Of a DNA stretch of 26,149 nucleotides, positions 14,759-23,029 are shown piece after piece. Under the pieces are notes generated by a model that saw only the letters and a program-made list of their open reading frames with translations, had not been told where the DNA came from and ran no database searches. Origin of the DNA: Paenibacillus sp. FSL H7-0331 (GTDB taxonomy: Bacteria; Bacillota; Bacilli; Paenibacillales; NBRC-103111); assembly GCF_001956045.1 (NCBI RefSeq), contig NZ_MRTH01000061.1:1-26149 (forward strand). The letters run 5' to 3'. Positions within the stretch are counted from its first letter, which is position 1; every line of letters begins with the position of its first letter. The position numbers were made by a program, and so were the translations under genes.

Positions 14759-16588
14759 TTATTCAACCGTAACGCTTTTCGCCAAATTCCTTGGCTTATC
14801 CACGTCATTACCGCGTGCAAGCGAAGCATAGTAAGCCAACAACTGCAATGGAATGACAGACAATGCCGGGCTAAGCAACGGGATTGTCTGCGGGATCTCC
14901 AACATTTGATCCACAGCTTTGCCAAGCTCTGTCTCACCTGCTGTGTGAATACCAAACACATACGCTCCGCGTGCTTTAACTTCCTTGATATTGCTCACTG
15001 TTTTCTCAAATAGATCCGGCTGTGTGGCTAAGGCGATAACAGGAATGCCCTCTTCGATCAGAGCCAGTGTACCGTGCTTTAATTCACCAGATGGGTAAGC
15101 TTCGGAATGAATATATGAAATCTCCTTCAGCTTCAGCGAACCTTCCAAAACAACCGCATAATCGATGCCGCGGCCTATGAAGAACAGGTTATTGTGTGTG
15201 GCTATTTGCTCTGCACATTCCTTGATCACTTCAGCATGCTCCAGAATCTGCTCAACCTTTTCAGGAAGCTGCTTTAACTCAGCAACAACATCAGCGATAA
15301 AAGCTTCATCCTGTGTTCCCAATGTTTGAGCCAGGTACAATCCAAACAAATAAAAGGCGATAAGCTGCGAGGTATATGCTTTTGTAGAGGCTACAGCAAT
15401 TTCAGGTCCTGCCCACGTTACAATCACATCATCTGCCTCACGTGCTACGGAGCTGCCCACTACATTCGTAACGGCAACTACACGTGCACCGCAGCGTTTG
15501 GCTTCACGTAACGCAGCCAAAGTATCTGCTGTCTCTCCAGACTGGCTGACGACCACTACAAGTGTGTTTGGGGTAATAATCGGTGAACGGTAACGATATT
15601 CCGAGGCTACATCGGTTTCCACTGGAATACGAGCCAGCTTTTCAATAATGCTTTTACCGACCATCCCTGCATGATACGCCGTGCCGCAGGCAACGATATG
15701 AACCTGTTGAATGGATTTAATGTACTCGTTTGTCATCTTTAATTCGTTCATGACAACCTTCTTACCTGTTGGGTCGATTCGGCTGCCCATTGTATCCCGA
15801 TAAGCCTTCGGCTGCTCATAAATTTCTTTTAACATAAAATGATCAAATCCGGCTTTTTCAGCTGTAATAATATCCCAATCGACATGAAATAATTCCCGGG
15901 AAATAAAATTCCCCTCAAGCGTCATTAATTCGACACCCTCTGAGGTCAAAACCGCCATTTCACCATCGTTCAAAATATATACGTTACGTGTGTGATCAAG
16001 AATTGCCGGAATATCGGATCCAATGAAATTCTCGCCTTCACCTACACCAATAATTAAAGGGCTGAAGAAACGGACTGCAACCAGCTTCTCAGGCTCATAC
16101 TCCGTCAACACACCTAATGCAAAAGCACCGGTCATCCGGGTAATCGCCTTTTGCACCGCCTTGACGATATCACCTTCATAAAGACTGGATATAAGATGGG
16201 AGATCACTTCCGTGTCAGTCTCAGACACGAACACATGACCTTGGGCCGTTAATTCTTCTTTTAAAGTCATGTAATTTTCGATGATCCCATTGTGCACCAC
16301 AGAAAATTTACGCGAATTATCGGTATGTGGATGGGAGTTCACATCGGAGGGTTTACCGTGTGTAGCCCACCGCGTATGCCCAATCCCGATTGAACCCGTT
16401 AAAGGCGCTCCATCAAGCACCGCTTCCAAATTGGCCAATCTGCCCTTGGATTTAGTGATTTGCAATCCATCTTGCGTATATACGGCCACACCTGCGGAAT
16501 CGTAACCGCGATATTCTAATTTCTTCAAGCCTTCAATCAATATATTTTGAGAATTACGTTTACCAACGTATCCAACAATACCACACAT
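14759..16588 (-). CDS. glmS: Glutamine-fructose-6-phosphate aminotransferase (isomerising)
   Basis: A 609-aa cytosolic enzyme making glucosamine 6-phosphate from fructose 6-phosphate and glutamine, the first step to UDP-GlcNAc. The MCGIVGYVGK start puts the N-terminal nucleophile Cys at position 2 of the class II glutaminase domain (GIGHTRWATHGKPS, HNGIIENY). Two SIS sugar-isomerase domains follow (VACGTAYHAG, VVSQSGETADT, FIGRGIDYAVVLEGSLKLKE), and it ends in the family's DKPRNLAKSVTVE. The length is normal. AGGAGG lies 10 bases before the ATG. Upstream is the glmS ribozyme. Its 3' end is the recognition site for TnsD proteins, and a Tn7-like element sits 24 bases downstream. Confidence 0.98.
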   Translation of the reverse strand: MCGIVGYVGKRNSQNILIEGLKKLEYRGYDSAGVAVYTQDGLQITKSKGRLANLEAVLDGAPLTGSIGIGHTRWATHGKPSDVNSHPHTDNSRKFSVVHNGIIENYMTLKEELTAQGHVFVSETDTEVISHLISSLYEGDIVKAVQKAITRMTGAFALGVLTEYEPEKLVAVRFFSPLIIGVGEGENFIGSDIPAILDHTRNVYILNDGEMAVLTSEGVELMTLEGNFISRELFHVDWDIITAEKAGFDHFMLKEIYEQPKAYRDTMGSRIDPTGKKVVMNELKMTNEYIKSIQQVHIVACGTAYHAGMVGKSIIEKLARIPVETDVASEYRYRSPIITPNTLVVVVSQSGETADTLAALREAKRCGARVVAVTNVVGSSVAREADDVIVTWAGPEIAVASTKAYTSQLIAFYLFGLYLAQTLGTQDEAFIADVVAELKQLPEKVEQILEHAEVIKECAEQIATHNNLFFIGRGIDYAVVLEGSLKLKEISYIHSEAYPSGELKHGTLALIEEGIPVIALATQPDLFEKTVSNIKEVKARGAYVFGIHTAGETELGKAVDQMLEIPQTIPLLSPALSVIPLQLLAYYASLARGNDVDKPRNLAKSVTVE

Positions 16589-16639
16589 AGGGATAGAACC
16601 TCCTGCATATTTAAAAAACGATTATTCCGAAATTGTTAT

Positions 16640-16890
16640 GACGTTCATCGGTCATGCTGGAATCTTGTACACACAGTCACCCATGTGCTTTGCATTCCAA
16701 CTTAACGGTAGAGCCGCTACCGGAAGGTCCCCGCCGAATATTCCGAACACCTTCACCTCGTCAACTTGCAAGCGGCTGCCTACGGGATATCATCCATTCC
16801 AAGCCCGACAACTATTACTTAAACAGCTTGTCTCTTATCGCTTGAATTGCCTGGCCATCTTCCCATGGCACCCTCACAAGTTCTGGCGCT
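16640..16890 (-). ncRNA. glmS ribozyme (GlcN6P-activated self-cleaving riboswitch)
   Basis: On the minus strand ATA followed by GCGCCAGAACTTG gives the conserved cleavage site, between A (16890) and G (16889). The core continues about 100 bases later with CAAGTTGACGAGG, then TTCGGCGGGGACCTTCCGG, and the P4 hairpin GCACATGGGTGACTGTGTG with its GGGTGAC loop. AACTTG next to the cleavage site pairs with CAAGTT to close P2. The known ribozyme cleaves the glmS mRNA when glucosamine 6-phosphate accumulates. The segment inside P2 is much longer than in the Bacillus subtilis version. Confidence 0.9.
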
Positions 16891-16944
16891 ATTGATACGT
16901 AACCCCGATCCTCCTGTTCCTTCTTGAATAAAAAGCTTATTAAC

Positions 16945-16973
16945 ATCTTATTCATTTTATGTGTAGAGTGCAA
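16945..16973 (-). promoter_or_regulatory. Candidate glmS promoter
   Basis: TTGCAC (16973-16968), spacer of 17, TAAGAT (16950-16945) on the minus strand. The start would lie about 45-50 bases before the ribozyme cleavage site, which fits a short 5' fragment released on cleavage. Confidence 0.5.
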
Positions 16974-17010
16974 CACTAATTTTCTTTTAAATTCCGACAA
17001 CCTCAGCGAC

Positions 17011-17044
17011 AAAAGCCCTCTAATGACAAGCATTAGAGGGCTTT
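17011..17044 (-). terminator. Terminator between glmM and glmS
   Basis: A perfect 14-bp stem (17012-17025 with 17031-17044, arm AAAGCCCTCTAATG) with a 5-base loop and a short T run on the minus strand, about 60 bases after the glmM stop. It separates glmS from the cda-glmM operon, so glmS needs its own promoter. Confidence 0.85.
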
Positions 17045-17106
17045 CGACCCCATTCTCTATAAGTCCTTATCCACAAGCCTATAAACCTTGTCGGATATAG
17101 TAAACT

Positions 17107-18447
17107 TTAGGAAAGTTCTTTTTCAATAATCGCTGCCAAATCGTCTACATAAGCCTCAACCTGAATCTTATCCGGTCCTTCAGCCATTACACGAATCAGC
17201 GACTCTGTTCCCGAAGGTCTCACCAGTACACGACCATTATCGCCAAGCTCCTGTTCGACTTTCAGGATCGCCTGCTCAATAACAGGGTTCCCCTGCCACT
17301 TGCTCTTATCCTTTACTCTTACATTAACCAGCTTTTGGGGGTATTTACGCATAATTCGCTTCATTTCCGTTAGCTTTTTGCCGGACAACACCAAGGTATC
17401 CATCAACTGCAATGCGGTCAAAATACCATCACCAGTTGTGTTGTAGTCAAGGAAAATCACATGCCCTGATTGTTCGCCACCCAGGTTATATCCGTTCTTG
17501 CGCATTTCCTCCATCACATAACGGTCACCTACCGCCGTTTTGGCCGCCTTCATACCTACCGCTTCAATGCCTTTAAAGAACCCGATATTGCTCATCACTG
17601 TCGTCACAATCGTGCTCTGCTGTAATTGCCCAGCTTGATTCAATGCATGCCCGCAAATGCTGAGAATATAATCCCCATCCACTTCCTCACCGGTTTCATC
17701 AATCGCGATTAAGCGGTCTGCATCTCCGTCAAAAGCAAAGCCGATGAATGCGCCATGCTCCAGCACTGCTTTTTGCAAAGCTTCTGGGTGGGTAGACCCA
17801 CAATGATCATTAATATTGCATCCATTCGGCTCAGCGCCTACAGTAATGACCTCAGCGCCCAAGGCCTCGAATACTTTGGGTGCAAGCTCATAGGCAGCTC
17901 CATGCGCACAATCCAGAATTATTTTATATCCTTTAAAAGAGGACTTAACACTCGCCTGCACATAATCCAGATACGCATATTTAGCCTGATCGTCGTCCAC
18001 AGCCGTGCCGAGATTAGCACCCGTAGGCCGCGGCAATTCATCTTGTTCCGCATCCATTAACCGTTCAATTTCAAGCTCTGTTTCATCTGACAGCTTAAAG
18101 CCATCACCACCAAAGAACTTGATGCCATTATCCTCAACCGGATTGTGTGAAGCCGAAATCATCACACCTGCATCCGCTTTAAGCTTACGTGTCAAATAAG
18201 CAATTCCCGGTGTCGATACAATGCCAATACGTATTACATTGGCGCCGATCGATAATAGTCCTGCTACCAACGCAGCTTCCAGCATCGAGCCGGATATTCT
18301 TGTATCACGTCCGATAATAACTGTGGGCTTGTCAACCTGCCCTGCCAGCACATAACCCCCGCAGCGGCCTATTTTATAGGCTAGTTCAGCCGTTAATTCT
18401 TGATTTGCGATCCCTCGAACACCATCGGTTCCGAAATATTTCCCCAT
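17107..18447 (-). CDS. glmM: Phosphoglucosamine mutase
   Basis: A 446-aa enzyme converting glucosamine 6-phosphate to glucosamine 1-phosphate for UDP-GlcNAc synthesis. [15 protein letters not shown] opens it. The phospho-serine loop [10 protein letters not shown] has Ser100 as the phosphorylated residue. The metal loop FDGDADR starts at D240, and the phosphate-binding loop VRPSGTES is near the C-terminus. The length is standard. It is the last gene of the cdaA-cdaR-glmM operon, 40 bases after cdaR. In other Bacillota GlmM binds and restrains CdaA, tying c-di-AMP to wall precursor supply. Confidence 0.98.
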   Translation of the reverse strand: MGKYFGTDGVRGIANQELTAELAYKIGRCGGYVLAGQVDKPTVIIGRDTRISGSMLEAALVAGLLSIGANVIRIGIVSTPGIAYLTRKLKADAGVMISASHNPVEDNGIKFFGGDGFKLSDETELEIERLMDAEQDELPRPTGANLGTAVDDDQAKYAYLDYVQASVKSSFKGYKIILDCAHGAAYELAPKVFEALGAEVITVGAEPNGCNINDHCGSTHPEALQKAVLEHGAFIGFAFDGDADRLIAIDETGEEVDGDYILSICGHALNQAGQLQQSTIVTTVMSNIGFFKGIEAVGMKAAKTAVGDRYVMEEMRKNGYNLGGEQSGHVIFLDYNTTGDGILTALQLMDTLVLSGKKLTEMKRIMRKYPQKLVNVRVKDKSKWQGNPVIEQAILKVEQELGDNGRVLVRPSGTESLIRVMAEGPDKIQVEAYVDDLAAIIEKELS

Positions 18448-18487
18448 TTATTTGCTATCTCCTTCAATTATCATTTCGTAACATTCG

Positions 18488-19720
18488 TTACTTTTTGGCA
18501 CTGATCTCGACTGTAGCTTTAAAATCCTGCGGCGTACTCTTTTTAATAAACGTAGGCAGGTTCCAGCTTACAGGGATTTCATAGCGGCCTGGTGGCATAT
18601 TGCTCACATCCAAAATGGCTTGAACATCCTGCACCTTCACCTTATCCAGTATCGCCGGTGCACCTTCAGCAACAAAATTAATTTTCCCCGTTTCGGGAAG
18701 CACGACCTTTGTATCGAACCCATCATTTTGACCGATGATGGACAGAGGCACCTGCTCAAGGGTTTTTGTAGCAGAAGCTACGATATTAATTTTCACCTCT
18801 ACCTTGGCAGGGTCCATCTGAGTCGCCTTGTTCCGCAGCGGAATATCCAGATTTAACGTGTATTCCTTTTCTTCCTTTAAGTCAGCGAGATTAATATTAG
18901 GACCCTCATAAAACTCCAAACGGTTCAATACATCCTGTGTCCCGAATACCGTTACTTTATCTACGTTTTGCACCAGAGAAGCAACACTGAATCCCTTGGG
19001 AGGTTCACCCGACAGCTTCAGCTGCAGGGGCACCGTCGTAAATGGACTTGTAATCGGAACCTCCACCTCGACAACAGCCGGATTGATGGTAGCTAACTCC
19101 ATTGTTTTGCCTGTCTTGTCGTAAGCGACCAACTTGGCTTTATTCGACACAGCTGATTGTGCTTTCTCCACGTTTACTTCGGCTCTGACTGATTCTACAG
19201 CATCTATGCTTCCACTGGGGAGCGTTACCGTCACTTTATTCGGTTTAACAATAGGCTGCCCCGCCTTTAAGCCCACAGCAGGCATACCTGTTACATTAAT
19301 CGTTACCGGCATCTGCTTATTCGACTTCTCATCGATGACGACTTTCGCGTTAGAAGGGCTGACTCTCACCGTAACACCGCTTGGAAAACCAACGGGAGTC
19401 AAAGGAACAATCCGCTCTCCCTTACCCAAATTCGTCAAATCGACCTCCACCGAATATTTGCTGAGCATTGCCTTTTTCAAAGCTGCTTCCTTGCCGCTTA
19501 ATGTCACAATAACCTCGGCAGGGTCCATCGTTTGCACATAAAATTGATTACTATCATATTTAGGCGTTACCGTTACATTGGAAATTTGTTCTTCCCTTAC
19601 CCCATTATTACTCGTTCCTGGCAAGGTGTTATCTTCCATATGTACCACAGCCCACAATAAAATGCCGATAACAAGCGCCAAAATTTTAACTACATTTGTA
19701 TTACGCAACCACCGATCCAT
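18488..19720 (-). CDS. cdaR: CdaA regulatory protein with YbbR repeats
   Basis: A 410-aa membrane-anchored protein. One N-terminal transmembrane helix (KILALVIGILLWAVVHM, ~12-28) leads to an extracytoplasmic part built of four YbbR-type beta repeats. Each carries a version of P..V.V.G (for example AEVIVTLSGKEAAL, VTVTLPSGSIDAVESV, VDKVTVFGTQDVLNRL, INFVAEGAPAILDKV). CdaR modulates the diadenylate cyclase CdaA. Its ATG starts one base after the cdaA stop, so the two are coupled. Confidence 0.95.
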   Translation of the reverse strand: MDRWLRNTNVVKILALVIGILLWAVVHMEDNTLPGTSNNGVREEQISNVTVTPKYDSNQFYVQTMDPAEVIVTLSGKEAALKKAMLSKYSVEVDLTNLGKGERIVPLTPVGFPSGVTVRVSPSNAKVVIDEKSNKQMPVTINVTGMPAVGLKAGQPIVKPNKVTVTLPSGSIDAVESVRAEVNVEKAQSAVSNKAKLVAYDKTGKTMELATINPAVVEVEVPITSPFTTVPLQLKLSGEPPKGFSVASLVQNVDKVTVFGTQDVLNRLEFYEGPNINLADLKEEKEYTLNLDIPLRNKATQMDPAKVEVKINIVASATKTLEQVPLSIIGQNDGFDTKVVLPETGKINFVAEGAPAILDKVKVQDVQAILDVSNMPPGRYEIPVSWNLPTFIKKSTPQDFKATVEISAKK

Positions 19721-19721
19721 A

Positions 19722-20528
19722 TTACCATAACCTCCATTTCCAAATGGAGTTTTTTTCCTTGGTCTTGTTCTTGTTTTTCAGCTCTTCAAAAAGCTTGGAA
19801 AGCAAGGCTTCTTCCTTAATATCACGAATAATATGACCATTAAGCGCCAGTGAAATTTGACCGGTTTCCTCCGATACAATCACACATACAGCGTCCGATA
19901 CCTCACTCATCCCAATCGCGGCCCGATGTCGGGTACCCAGCTCTTTGCTTATAAACGGATTCTCCGACAGCGGCAGGTAACATCCCGCAGCCATCAAGCG
20001 ATTGTTGCGCACGAGAACCGCCCCATCATGCAAAGGGGTATTCGGTATGAAAATATTAATTAGCAACTCCGAGCTGATATGCGACTCTATAGCAATTCCG
20101 GATTCAATATAGTCATTCAAACCGGTTTCCCTCTCAAACACGATAATAGCCCCGATTTTACGGCGAGCCAAATAATCTACGGCCTTAATGACCTCACCGA
20201 CCCGCTTATTCAATTCGTTGTCTGTCTCTGTAGGCGTCCGACTGAACAGTGCGCCCCGACCCAACTGCTCCAATGCACGGCGCAGCTCCGGCTGAAATAT
20301 GATAATGACCGCCAGTACCCCGAAGGTAAACATCTGATTCATCATCCATTGAAGCGTGCTCAGCTTAAACCAGGTACTCAGTGCCCAAGTCACAACAACG
20401 ACGAAGATCCCTTTTAACAGTTGAATCGCCCTTGTTCCACGTACAAGTAAAATCAGCTTATATATGACGTAGCTTACAATGAGTATATCTATAATATCTT
20501 TTATGTTGATGGCTGTTATATAGTCCAT
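19722..20528 (-). CDS. cdaA: Diadenylate cyclase CdaA (DacA)
   Basis: A 268-aa membrane enzyme making c-di-AMP from two ATP, a signal for potassium, osmotic and wall homeostasis. Three N-terminal transmembrane helices (about 11-30, 40-55, 66-80) precede the DAC domain, with DGA at 168-170 in TPLHDGAVLV and RHR at 200-202 in GTRHRAAIG. The ATG at 20528 is preferred to an in-frame TTG at 20543, because GGGGG stands 8 bases before it and the longer reading starts inside that site. First gene of the cdaA-cdaR-glmM operon, with its own promoter. Confidence 0.97.
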   Translation of the reverse strand: MDYITAINIKDIIDILIVSYVIYKLILLVRGTRAIQLLKGIFVVVVTWALSTWFKLSTLQWMMNQMFTFGVLAVIIIFQPELRRALEQLGRGALFSRTPTETDNELNKRVGEVIKAVDYLARRKIGAIIVFERETGLNDYIESGIAIESHISSELLINIFIPNTPLHDGAVLVRNNRLMAAGCYLPLSENPFISKELGTRHRAAIGMSEVSDAVCVIVSEETGQISLALNGHIIRDIKEEALLSKLFEELKNKNKTKEKNSIWKWRLW

Positions 20529-20599
20529 CGTATCTGCCCCCAAACGACACGCGGCTTGATTGTTTCTTGAATGTTTTTTGATGATCCTTAAATCATACC

Positions 20600-20628
20600 A
20601 TAATATGAGGAAAAATCCTCCCTTTCAA
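20600..20628 (-). promoter_or_regulatory. Promoter of the cdaA-cdaR-glmM operon
   Basis: TTGAAA (20628-20623), spacer 17, TATTAT (20605-20600) on the minus strand, a good vegetative-type match. It lies about 70 bases before cdaA and overlaps the terminator hairpin that ends rsiW. Confidence 0.6.
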
Positions 20629-20651
20629 GATATCTTTAAGGAAGGATTTTT
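20611..20651 (-). terminator. rsiW terminator
   Basis: AAAAATCCTTCC pairs, with one bulge, with GGAGGATTTTT, ending in five T on the minus strand, 18 bases after the rsiW stop. Nearly symmetric, so it would also work for rightward transcripts. Confidence 0.7.
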
Positions 20652-20668
20652 GAAATGATCCATATGTC

Positions 20669-21280
20669 CTATTTGACCTGTGATATCTTGGATGCCAAAC
20701 CATTCATTTTAAACCATAACCAGCCAAAAGCTTCATCTATTTGTGTAATTTGACCCGAAATATGAGCCGTTGAAGCGAGAATGACTGATCCTTGAACAAC
20801 AACAATATCCCCTTCAATATCCCCATCTACCTGCAGCTTGCCGTTTTCGACCATAATATTGCCTGCAACCTTCTTCCCGACAGGCACATATACGGTATTA
20901 CCCTGGATGACGACGGATTGAAGATCCGTACCTTTCACGATAAGCTCCGAGTTCTCATTCCACATGGACATGAAGCTGCCCGTCATCACAAGTACGAATA
21001 CAGCAGCCACAGAGATACCCGGATGATTCCGTATCCACTGCCTCCAGAGGCTTCTTTGCTTCATGGGAGGTAAAGCCGCCATAATCCTTTCCGTTAGTCC
21101 GGCAGAGGCCTCTACGCGGGGCCAAGACTGAATTAGAGCCTCGACTCGCTCCAACTGCTGGAGCCGCATCTTACAGGTTGGACAGGTCAGCAGGTGCTTC
21201 TTAAGCTGTAAAGCTTCCGAACCCTTAAGACTGCCGTCCATATATTCATGTATCAAAGGGAGGGCTTCCTTGCAATCCAT
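20669..21280 (-). CDS. rsiW: Anti-sigma factor RsiW
   Basis: A 203-aa single-pass membrane anti-sigma factor. The cytosolic zinc-binding anti-sigma domain has C3, then H29, C33 and C36 (HLLTCPTC). A transmembrane helix lies at about 89-107 (ISVAAVFVLVMTGSFMSMW). The outer part (~110-180) is a run of short beta repeats, GNIMVENGKLQVDGDIEGDI and ILASTAHISGQI, of the bactofilin/polymer-forming type. It holds SigW inactive until regulated proteolysis. The ATG at 21280 has AAAGGAG 9 bases upstream; the longer open frame starts without a site. It follows sigW by 79 bases with an ECF promoter between. Confidence 0.92.
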   Translation of the reverse strand: MDCKEALPLIHEYMDGSLKGSEALQLKKHLLTCPTCKMRLQQLERVEALIQSWPRVEASAGLTERIMAALPPMKQRSLWRQWIRNHPGISVAAVFVLVMTGSFMSMWNENSELIVKGTDLQSVVIQGNTVYVPVGKKVAGNIMVENGKLQVDGDIEGDIVVVQGSVILASTAHISGQITQIDEAFGWLWFKMNGLASKISQVK

Positions 21281-21324
21281 AGCGAGCCACTCCTTTCCGT
21301 TTACATAGTTACTTGTGTAATACA

Positions 21325-21350
21325 TACGTAAATGCGCGCAAGATGTTTCA
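21325..21350 (-). promoter_or_regulatory. ECF SigW-type promoter between sigW and rsiW
   Basis: TGAAAC (21350-21345), spacer of exactly 16, CGTA (21328-21325) on the minus strand: a full match to the known SigW consensus. It begins 10 bases after the sigW stop and would give a leader of about 40 bases on rsiW. No such match is seen upstream of sigW. Confidence 0.75.
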
Positions 21351-21359
21351 AAAATAAGT

Positions 21360-21926
21360 TTACAAAACCCGTTCCAACTTTTTCCTTAAAAATTCCCGAC
21401 CCCGATGTAGACGTGTTTTGATTGTAGTCACTGGCATGGACAATACATCACTGATCTCCTGAAGCGACAAGTCCTGCAAATACCGCAAAATCACAACCGA
21501 TTTGTATTTCTCCGGCAAAGAATCTATCGATTTACGAATTTCCGTTTGCGTCTCGGATAAGACAACCTGTTCATCAGGTGTATCCTCAAGACTGGGCAGC
21601 GTTGAATACCAATCGGTACCTTCACCATCCTTCATCTCAGCATCCAGGGAGTAAGTGGCCTTACGTTTTCGGAGACGATCGATACAAAGATTCGTTCCGA
21701 TCCTATAAATCCATGTCGAAAACTTCTGAAACTCATCATACCTATCGAGGTTGGTAAACACCCTAAGGAATGTTTCCTGTACAATTTCCTCTGCCTCATG
21801 TCTGCTATGCAGCATCCTGTAGGCAAGATGGAAAATTTTATCCTTATATAGCTCCACCAGCTCGGCAAAAGCAGCTCTGTCTCCCTTACGAGCTAATTTG
21901 GCGAGCCTCACATCCATCTGCTCCAA
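21360..21926 (-). CDS. sigW: RNA polymerase ECF sigma factor SigW
   Basis: A 188-aa ECF sigma factor. Region 2 spans DRAAFAELVELYKDKIFHLA to STWIYRIGTNLCIDRLRKRK and includes the core-binding EAEEIVQETFLRVF. Region 4 spans SLPEKYKSVVILRYLQDLSL to PVTTIKTRLHRGREFLRKKL. The sequence closely parallels Bacillus SigW, and rsiW follows, as in Bacillus. SigW answers to envelope stress such as antimicrobial peptides. The start is taken at TTG 21926, since GGAGG lies 8 bases before it; ATG 21917 and TTG 21956 are alternatives. Confidence 0.93.
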   Translation of the reverse strand: MEQMDVRLAKLARKGDRAAFAELVELYKDKIFHLAYRMLHSRHEAEEIVQETFLRVFTNLDRYDEFQKFSTWIYRIGTNLCIDRLRKRKATYSLDAEMKDGEGTDWYSTLPSLEDTPDEQVVLSETQTEIRKSIDSLPEKYKSVVILRYLQDLSLQEISDVLSMPVTTIKTRLHRGREFLRKKLERVL

Positions 21927-21989
21927 CCGACATTCCTCCAAACTTCCGATCCACAACCTACATCGTTCATGCGCTTGATTCCGGAATCT

Positions 21990-22868
21990 TCAGGACACTT
22001 TGCGTTTCTCGGCTACTACAATTCCTGTCAATATTAAGAGCATACCAAACCATTGTACACCATGTACAGCTTCATTCAAAAAGAACAGTGAAGCCACAAT
22101 ACCGACAGGTAATTCCATAGCTCCAAGCATCGCTGCCAAGGTACTACCGATCCGTGGTATTCCTACCATAAATGCGATCGTAGGCAGTGCTTGACCCAAT
22201 CCGCCGAGCCCTACTCCCCATAATAGCAACGACTCTCCCCCAGTCTGAAAAAAAACTGCCGGCGGATAAATCAGATACAATAAAGGTAGTGAACCGGTAA
22301 TCATAACAGCAGCTTTCATAAAAGGGTGCAGGTGTGTCTCCATCCTGCCAGCCATGAATAGAAAGAAGCCATAAGTCACTGCAGCTCCGATCCCGCAAAT
22401 AATGCCTAAATAAGTGAATCGGCTCCAATCCGCCTCGAAGGCCTCCACAGCACATAACGTCCCTAACATAATCATAATTACGGCTAACCACTGATTACGT
22501 TCCGGCCATTTGCGATTGGCTATCGAATCCATTACGATCGTTATCCAGGTAAACTGAAACAATAGGACGATGGCAACCGTCGCATCCATTTCCGACAGAG
22601 CTGTGTTATAGAGAAGTGTTGAAGCGGTTAATCCAAACATACCGACTAACGACAGCTTGATCCATGGACCCTTGAATGGATTTCCCCATGTTTGTCGCTG
22701 AAGCAGCACGAGCAGCCATAATAAAGCCGCACCTGCCGTCATTTGACTCGCTGTAATCTGAAACTCGTTCCAACCGTCTTGGTATGCCATTTTAATTAGC
22801 GGAGACAAAAGTCCGTAGCTTGAAGCCCCTACGATGACCAGCACAATCGCAAACCATCTTGAATTCAA
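21990..22868 (-). CDS. EamA/DMT family transporter
   Basis: A 292-aa integral membrane protein with about ten hydrophobic helices in two EamA-type halves (FAIVLVIVGASSYGLLSPLI opens the first, YLGIICGIGAAVTYGFFLFMAG the second). The substrate cannot be told; relatives export amino acids or metabolites. The start is TTG 22868, with GGAGG 8 bases upstream. It ends 63 bases before sigW. No SigW promoter or terminator is seen between them, so sigW may be reached by read-through. Confidence 0.85.
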   Translation of the reverse strand: MNSRWFAIVLVIVGASSYGLLSPLIKMAYQDGWNEFQITASQMTAGAALLWLLVLLQRQTWGNPFKGPWIKLSLVGMFGLTASTLLYNTALSEMDATVAIVLLFQFTWITIVMDSIANRKWPERNQWLAVIMIMLGTLCAVEAFEADWSRFTYLGIICGIGAAVTYGFFLFMAGRMETHLHPFMKAAVMITGSLPLLYLIYPPAVFFQTGGESLLLWGVGLGGLGQALPTIAFMVGIPRIGSTLAAMLGAMELPVGIVASLFFLNEAVHGVQWFGMLLILTGIVVAEKRKVS

Positions 22869-22913
22869 GCCTTAATCCTCCTTACGTTTACCTAAAAAGC
22901 TTCCAGCACGACC

Positions 22914-22952
22914 CAAAAAAAGCCAGGTAGCTCAATCTCAGGCTACCTGACT
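22914..22952 (-). terminator. ppc terminator
   Basis: AGTCAGGTAGC pairs with GCTACCTGGCT (one wobble), followed by seven T on the minus strand, about 80 bases after the ppc stop codon. Confidence 0.88.
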
Positions 22953-23029
22953 CTACAATGAGCAGAGATAATTATGTTTGTTATGGCTTGCCTACCGCTT
23001 ATCCTATCGTTATCCCGATTAACCGTTGA

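Noticed and set aside
16815..17033. 72-codon minus-strand ORF upstream of glmS
   Set aside because: It runs through the glmM terminator, the glmS promoter and the 5' part of the ribozyme, and has no ribosome binding site.
21927..21989. SigW-type promoter directly upstream of sigW
   Set aside because: No TGAAAC followed 16-17 bases later by CGTA in this gap. A GAGAAAC near 22010 has no partner.
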